Shown here: one piece after another, positions 32,529 through 32,575 of the stretch | How the letters are laid out: every line of letters starts with the position of its first letter | Position numbering within the stretch: the first letter of the stretch is position 1 | Assembly (NCBI GenBank): GCA_041609995.1 | Contig: JBFIPU010000018.1 | Span: forward strand, 1-32,575 | DNA: 32,575 bases | DNA from: JABDOU01 sp041609995 | Lineage (GTDB): Bacteria > Actinomycetota > Acidimicrobiia > Spongiisociales > SHLN01 | Reading direction: 5' to 3' | Made by a program: the position numbers and the translations under genes | Notes under the pieces: generated by a model | The model's database searches: none | Told to the model about the DNA's origin: nothing | What the model saw: the letters and a program-made list of their open reading frames with translations, nothing else

Positions 32529-32575
32529 ATGCATGCACCAGATGGATTCCTGAGCGCCGGAACTGCGCTCGCAAC
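32529..32575 (+). CDS. cbiM: CbiM, substrate-capture subunit of ECF-type cobalt/nickel transporter (5' end only)
   Basis: Only 15 codons are inside the window: MHAPDGFLSAGTALA. CbiM/NikM proteins begin almost invariably MH-[IM/A]-PDGFLS, and the N-terminal Met-His is itself part of the metal site (the free amino end and His2 bind the metal), so even this short piece is diagnostic. A GGAG ribosome site precedes the ATG at 32521-32524. It is divergent from the Fur-family gene, with the Nur-box-like repeat between them. Downstream cbiN/cbiQ/cbiO genes would be beyond the window. Confidence 0.85.
   Translation, partial: MHAPDGFLSAGTALA

Noticed and set aside
1..32575. tRNA, rRNA, CRISPR arrays, insertion sequences, integrases
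   Set aside because: Looked for TpsiC-type GTTCGA tracts, regular direct repeats and transposase motifs by eye and saw none that hold up.

Overview
The window is gene-dense, GC-rich bacterial DNA that most resembles the chromosome of an actinobacterium (Actinomycetota). The main reasons are the dnaK-grpE-dnaJ-hspR operon, an HspR-type HAIR operator in front of clpB, many TGATG/ATGA stop-start overlaps, and two solute-binding lipoproteins with a VAAAC lipobox followed by Thr/Ala/Asp-rich linkers. An uncultured or marine Acidimicrobiia-like lineage is my guess; the class is not proven by anything here. I see no tRNA, rRNA, CRISPR array, insertion sequence or phage gene, and no gene-free gap longer than about 230 bases.

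Layout, left to right. (1) 1-2424: heat-shock operon (3' end of dnaK, grpE, dnaJ, hspR). (2) 2462-3595: a short-chain dehydrogenase and a small unknown protein. (3) 3661-7533: an unusual redox-like cluster. A 624-residue fusion protein joins a MauE-type membrane domain, an internal twin-arginine segment, a Cys-rich domain resembling the methylamine dehydrogenase light chain, and five 45-residue FG-GAP-like repeats. It is followed by a MauD-like thioredoxin-fold protein, a polytopic membrane protein and an unrecognised protein. (4) 7618-13410: a maltodextrin-type ABC importer (binding protein, MalF, MalG) whose last gene overlaps a GH13 neopullulanase/cyclomaltodextrinase-like enzyme. (5) 13432-16978: small membrane protein, methyltransferase plus FAD-dependent oxidoreductase pair, DUF427 and DUF3291 proteins. 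(6) 17065-20860, minus strand: mscL and a translationally coupled pair of dynamin-like GTPases. (7) 20959-24573: clpB with its HAIR operator, then an MscS-type TM-helix protein and a strong bidirectional terminator. (8) 24666-31059, minus strand: lgt and a complete AapJQMP-type amino-acid ABC transporter with two enlarged permeases. (9) 31245-32575: a YjbQ-family gene behind a strong promoter and an 18-bp perfect palindrome, then a Fur-family regulator divergent from the first codons of cbiM, with a Nur-box-like inverted repeat between them.

Functional links. HspR, encoded at 2056, should bind the HAIR site at 20959, joining two distant parts of the window into one heat-shock regulon. Lgt lipidates proteins such as the two ABC binding lipoproteins encoded nearby. 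The Fur-family protein and CbiM look like a nickel/cobalt uptake and sensing pair. The least explained part is the MauE/light-chain-like/FG-GAP fusion with its MauD-like partner, which has no methylamine dehydrogenase heavy chain beside it and appears to lack one of the two tryptophans needed for the TTQ cofactor.
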